From contig DVHJ01000027.1 in assembly GCA_018712145.1 (NCBI GenBank), forward strand, positions 1-64,000: a DNA stretch of 64,000 nt, written 5' to 3'. Made by a program: the position numbers and the translations under genes. Below the pieces are notes generated by a model. It worked only from the letters and a program-made list of their open reading frames with translations. It had not been told where the DNA came from and ran no database searches. Positions 59,863-64,000 of the stretch are shown piece after piece. The DNA is from Candidatus Faecousia faecigallinarum. GTDB lineage: Bacteria; Bacillota; Clostridia; Oscillospirales; Oscillospiraceae. Position 1 is the first letter of the stretch, and every line of letters starts with the position of its first letter.

Positions 59863-60204
59863 GGGAGGCCCCTTGCCGGGCAGCCGGTGCGGCAATGCCC
59901 CACGCAAAAATAGATTCCGGTGGAACTGAGGCAAAATTTGGGATTTTGCCTCAGTTTCTTTTTTGTGGCATTATCCAGTCATGTCATTGTGCAAAACGCC
60001 AAATTTTATGAGTAAAAAAACGCCGAAAAACCAGGATAAAGCGGTACCTTGCTCTGCCCGGTTTGTCCGCCCGGCGAAAAGGTGGAAAATTTCCCGGAAA
60101 TTTACCAGGAAAGCACCGCCAACCAGTTGAAAAAATGCACAGCAGTGTTGAGCAAAATGCACAAAGCTCAATCAAAAACAAGCAGGACATCCGACAAATT
60201 TGCC

Positions 60205-60234
60205 TTGACAGCGTAGTTAAATATATGTTAAACT
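60205..60234 (+). promoter_or_regulatory. Predicted promoter upstream of small ORF and secreted-protein gene
   Basis: TTGACA-N18-TAAACT. Confidence 0.5.
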
Positions 60235-60309
60235 AACGACATACCGGAGGCAGCGATGGGAATTTGTCAGACGGAACCCAGATTGATTGCATCGAAGGAG
60301 GCCAGTGGT

Positions 60310-60405
60310 ATGTCATATCCATTGCGAAACCAAGCACCAATGTACAGCCGGACCCCCGGACATACCGGGCTTCCGGCCACAAAAAGAGGACGTTGTTATC
60401 TGTAA
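60310..60405 (+). CDS. Small ORF, 31 aa (49 aa if the ATG at 60256 is used)
   Basis: AAGGAGG 8 nt upstream of ATG; MSYPLRNQAPMYSRTPGHTGLPATKRGRCYL. Confidence 0.35.
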   Translation: MSYPLRNQAPMYSRTPGHTGLPATKRGRCYL

Positions 60406-60441
60406 CTTAACTTGAAACTTATTATACGAGGAGGATTTTGT

Positions 60442-61227
60442 ATGAAAAAGTGGCTAAGTCTCTTTTTGTGCTTTGCTCTGCTTGCGGCCCTGCCCGCCGC
60501 CAGGGCGGAGGGGGCGTTGCAAGCCCAGGACAGTGATTTCACCAACAGCACGGTGGAACGGGTAAAATCCGAGATCCTGTCCGCCCAGATCACCAGCTCT
60601 GCCGAAGTACTGTCGGTGGCGTTGGATCATCTTGACGCAGACATTACCGTTGACGGTATGACCACCACAATTCTCGACGATGGACGTTTGCAAATCACTC
60701 AAATTCTCTCGCCGGACAATGCGGATGAAATTGCCGCCCACAGCGGCGCCGCCGCCGGCGCCAGCGATATGGCTTGTTCAACCCTGCTGGTGCTGAAGCC
60801 GGACGGCACAGAGGCAACGTGGACCCATGACATGAGTGATTCTGGCGGCATAAACGAATACTCTGTATTTGCCGTCCATACGGCGTATTTTGAAGTAATG
60901 CCTACTGGGGAGTTGTATGGACACGCCGTCAGGGTGACCACCATAACAACAGAATTTTTTTATGGAACTGCAATACGTGCAAATCGCTTTCATCACAAAT
61001 TCGAAGCGTACCATCTTTCCTTTGAGCTTTTGGAATCTGAAGTGTTCGGTGCAGTGTCCACACCAGAACCCAATCGTATCTATAGCAATTCTGTTTATAG
61101 CCAATGGCTTCGAATTGGAAACATGTATAATTTTCGCTCCTATTCCTTTATCGAAATTGGTGAGACAACATTTTGCCTCGCTGTAATAAATGAATTAGCA
61201 TCCAACCCTTGGTATGCCGACATGTGA
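60442..61227 (+). CDS. Secreted protein of unknown function
   Basis: Signal peptide MKKWLSLFLCFALLAALPAARA; good SD (ACGAGGAGG). Confidence 0.75.
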   Translation: MKKWLSLFLCFALLAALPAARAEGALQAQDSDFTNSTVERVKSEILSAQITSSAEVLSVALDHLDADITVDGMTTTILDDGRLQITQILSPDNADEIAAHSGAAAGASDMACSTLLVLKPDGTEATWTHDMSDSGGINEYSVFAVHTAYFEVMPTGELYGHAVRVTTITTEFFYGTAIRANRFHHKFEAYHLSFELLESEVFGAVSTPEPNRIYSNSVYSQWLRIGNMYNFRSYSFIEIGETTFCLAVINELASNPWYADM

Positions 61228-61252
61228 TAACGGACGCAGGAGGTGCATAGAA

Positions 61253-61972
61253 ATGTCAAATAAATCAATAAAACTATTATGTGTAATTTTGTTTTGCTTT
61301 TTCCTAGCCGCCTGCGCCGGAGGCGCCCAGGAGGAAGAAAACACCCTGTTGGAATACCCGGGGGTATCCTGGGAAGCCACCCCGGAGGAGGTTATCCAGG
61401 CCATGGGCTTTCCCGCCGGCGAAGTGCTAACCGAAACCGTGGAGGATGGCTACAACCTGGGAATGGAGAACTGGGATTGCTTTGGGCAGGAGGCCCAGCG
61501 CATCGTCTTCCACTTTGAAGCGGATGAGGCCGGCAGGGACCGGCTGCACGCCATCGAAATCACTTACCCGGAGGATGGGGACATGGACGCCGTCCGGCAG
61601 GCCATGGAGGCCGAATACGGCCCGGGCGTCACCACATACGCCACTTCCTATATCTTGCCGGCAGCAGCGGCAAATGCGGATACGGAAGCGCAAAACGTTG
61701 TGGTGACCGAGCCGGTCGCCGCCAACGAAGGGGATCTTTTCTGGCTGTCCCCTTCGGTCACGGCATACTGCTCTCCCGAGGCCCTGGAAGCCGCGGAGGA
61801 TTATGTCCATCAGCAACAGGCCCAGCAGGGAACGCCAACGCTGCCGGAGGCGGAACTTTCCGCCTATTGGTCCGCCCAGTATCCGGTTTTTGCGCGTTTT
61901 TCCCCATCGGCAAGGCGCATTTCCATTAACGCTTACTTGCTGCAGTACCTGCAGCAATGGGAAGCCGGCTGA
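61253..61972 (+). CDS. Lipoprotein, tandem family member 1
   Basis: MSNKSIKLLCVILFCFFLAACAGG lipobox; EEENTLLEYPGVSWEATPEEVIQAMGFP. Confidence 0.85.
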   Translation: MSNKSIKLLCVILFCFFLAACAGGAQEEENTLLEYPGVSWEATPEEVIQAMGFPAGEVLTETVEDGYNLGMENWDCFGQEAQRIVFHFEADEAGRDRLHAIEITYPEDGDMDAVRQAMEAEYGPGVTTYATSYILPAAAANADTEAQNVVVTEPVAANEGDLFWLSPSVTAYCSPEALEAAEDYVHQQQAQQGTPTLPEAELSAYWSAQYPVFARFSPSARRISINAYLLQYLQQWEAG

Positions 61973-62045
61973 GTTTTTCGTTATCCCTCCCGCCTCAGAC
62001 TGCTCCGGGACCGGGTAAAGACACATAAAAAGAGGTGGATAAAGC

Positions 62046-62744
62046 ATGAAGAAAAAATTTTTCTGTATAGCCGTGGCGGCGCTCTGCCTTTCCTTAGCCG
62101 CCTGCGCCGGAAGCACCCAAGAGGAAGAAAATACCCTGCTGGAATACCCGGGGATATCCTGGGAGGCCACCCCGGAGGAAGTCATCCAGGCCATGGGCTT
62201 TCCCGAAGACCGGGTACAAACCGAAACTATCGATGACGGCTATAATCTGGGGGTGGAAAACTGGGACTGCTTCGGCCAAGAGGCCCAGCGCATCGTCTTC
62301 CACTTTGCGCCAGATGCAGCCGGGCGAAACTGGATACAGCAGATTATGATCTTCTACCCGGAGGATGTGGACATGGCGGCTGTCCAGCAGGCCATGGTGG
62401 CAGAGTACGGCCCGGGCGTCGGTACATACCCCACCTCCCATATCCTGCGCGCCGAAGGAACTGCCGGTGAAGGGGAAACCTACGTGGCCGCCACCGAAGA
62501 AGTGACCGGGGAAGATGGCCACCACTACTGGTTATCCCCTTCCGTGGAAGAATACTGTTCCCCGGAGGCATTGCAGGCAATGGACGCTGCTAACCAACCG
62601 GCGGAGGTTCAGCTAACCGAGGAAGCGCGTTCGACCTATTGGTCTACCCATTATCCAGTGTTGGTAGCCTGCTCCTCTGCAGGAAATCGGGTCTGGTTTG
62701 ACGCAGCCTTTCTATGCTATCTTCGCCCGTATGAAACAGGCTAA
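62046..62744 (+). CDS. Lipoprotein, tandem family member 2
   Basis: LSLAACAGSTQEEENTLLEYPGISWEATPEEVIQAMGFPEDRVQT. Confidence 0.87.
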   Translation: MKKKFFCIAVAALCLSLAACAGSTQEEENTLLEYPGISWEATPEEVIQAMGFPEDRVQTETIDDGYNLGVENWDCFGQEAQRIVFHFAPDAAGRNWIQQIMIFYPEDVDMAAVQQAMVAEYGPGVGTYPTSHILRAEGTAGEGETYVAATEEVTGEDGHHYWLSPSVEEYCSPEALQAMDAANQPAEVQLTEEARSTYWSTHYPVLVACSSAGNRVWFDAAFLCYLRPYETG

Positions 62745-62815
62745 GTTTTTCGCCATCCCTCCCGCCCAGGCTGCCCTGGGGCGGGCAGCGGCACAGAAAA
62801 AGAGGTGAGTAAATC

Positions 62816-63589
62816 ATGAAGAAACAGATTTTGTGTATTGTGGTAGCAGCGGCGTTGTGCCTTTCCTTCGCCGCCTGCGCTAGGGGCACCCAAGAGGAAG
62901 AAAATACCCTGCTGGAATACCCGGGGGTATCCTGGGAAGCTACCCCGGAAGAGGTCATCCAGGCCATGGGCTTCCCCGAAGACCGGGTGCAAACCGGAAG
63001 CGACGGGGAGACGGCCTACGTAGGCATAGAAGACTGGACCTGCTTTGGCGTGCCCGCCCAATCCATCGTATTCCGCTTTGACACCGACAGCGCCGGCCGG
63101 AACTGGCTATGGAACGTTGAGATTGTTTATCCGGAGGACGCGGATATGGCAGCCGTCCGCCAGGCCATGACGGCGGAGTACGGGCAGCCGGTGGACAGTT
63201 ATACCACCGTATGGACCCAGTCGGTCACCGATTTCGACGATCCGGAGGTTCGGGATTTTACGGTGATGCAGCAAACGGAATCACTGCCTGAAAATGCCGG
63301 CCGCTGGTTATCCCCCACCGGGGCGGAGTACTACGCCGACGAGGTAGGGCAGGCGCTTCACGAGAGACTCAACCAAATCTCCCAGGAAAACTACGGCCGG
63401 GACTGGACAGACGAAGAATTTTCCATCTATTGGGAAAACCGGCCCTTGGTCATGGTGGATTGCACGGAAACCGCCTTTGCAGAGTGGGACCTAGCAACGT
63501 CTGGCACAGACACGCCTGACTATACCAGCAATATCGTGTTCTTCAACGCCACCGCTTTGATCGCGGCCAACGGGTACGTGGCGCCCTAG
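62816..63589 (+). CDS. Lipoprotein, tandem family member 3
   Basis: LSFAACARGTQEEENTLLEYPGVSWEATPEEVIQAMGFPEDRVQT. Confidence 0.87.
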   Translation: MKKQILCIVVAAALCLSFAACARGTQEEENTLLEYPGVSWEATPEEVIQAMGFPEDRVQTGSDGETAYVGIEDWTCFGVPAQSIVFRFDTDSAGRNWLWNVEIVYPEDADMAAVRQAMTAEYGQPVDSYTTVWTQSVTDFDDPEVRDFTVMQQTESLPENAGRWLSPTGAEYYADEVGQALHERLNQISQENYGRDWTDEEFSIYWENRPLVMVDCTETAFAEWDLATSGTDTPDYTSNIVFFNATALIAANGYVAP

Positions 63590-63601
63590 CCCTTGGACCG
63601 G

Positions 63602-63648
63602 AAGCCGCCGGTCACAAAAACCGCACAACATATCCGGCGGCTTTTTCT
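63602..63648 (+). terminator. Terminator after lipoprotein 3
   Basis: aagccgccgg ... ccggcggctt followed by T run. Confidence 0.8.
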
Positions 63649-63669
63649 TGGAAATTCGGTAAATTTTTA

Positions 63670-63698
63670 TTGGCGACTATAAAGTAATTCGTTATTAT
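63670..63698 (+). promoter_or_regulatory. Predicted promoter for lipoprotein 4
   Basis: TTGGCG-N17-TATTAT. Confidence 0.55.
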
Positions 63699-63735
63699 AC
63701 TAATGTGTTTAAAGATTGGGGGAAGCGGATAAATC

Positions 63736-64000
63736 ATGAAGAAACAGATTTTGTGTATTGTGGTAGCAGCGGCGTTGTGCCTTTCCTTCGCCGCCTGCGC
63801 TAGGGGCACCCAAGAGGAAGAAAATACCCTGCTGGAATACCCGGGGGTATCCTGGGAGGCCACCCCGGAGGAGGTTATCCAGGCCATGGGCTTCCCCGAA
63901 GATGCGGTGCAGAGCAGCTCGGATGAGGACGGCTATAACATGGGCGTGGAGAACTGGGATTGCTTTGGCGTGAACGCTCAGTCCATTGCATTCCGCTTTC
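63736..64000 (+). CDS. Lipoprotein, tandem family member 4, truncated by window end
   Basis: atgaagaaacagattttgtgtattgtggtagcagcg..., 5' region near-identical to member 3; missing from ORF track because it is open at the edge. Confidence 0.87.
   Translation, partial: MKKQILCIVVAAALCLSFAACARGTQEEENTLLEYPGVSWEATPEEVIQAMGFPEDAVQSSSDEDGYNMGVENWDCFGVNAQSIAFRF

Overview
A ~64 kb chromosomal window from a GC-rich Firmicute, probably a Clostridia/Oscillospiraceae-like gut anaerobe (lineage inferred from gene content only). Most genes are on the minus strand. Conserved backbone: secA; the rimP-nusA-rnpM/ylxR-ylxQ-infB-rbfA-nrnA-truB-ribF block; an oppABCDF-type peptide transporter; an ECF-transporter operon; trpS; alr; yfbR. 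Accessory material sits at 1-1.7 kb (RsgI/PepSY-like repeat lipoprotein with a triplicated upstream element), 5-14.7 kb (radical-SAM-like protein without the Cys motif, AP2 protein, PqqD + HprK-like pair, small ORF, giant repeat surface protein, tyrosine recombinase, palindromic repeats) and 60-64 kb (tandem array of paralogous lipoproteins running off the window). Most unusual observations: (i) an OppC permease with an RCC1-like propeller inserted after TM1, beside an OppF with a long coiled-coil insertion; (ii) inverted copies of a 26-bp palindrome flanking a tyrosine recombinase and an outward promoter for the surface protein, a possible phase switch; (iii) a PqqD/HprK-like/small-ORF locus with a terminator just after the small ORF; (iv) a terminator-shaped hairpin overlapping the start codon of an M23 peptidase gene; (v) the lipoprotein array. 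All family calls are from reading translations; no database search was run.
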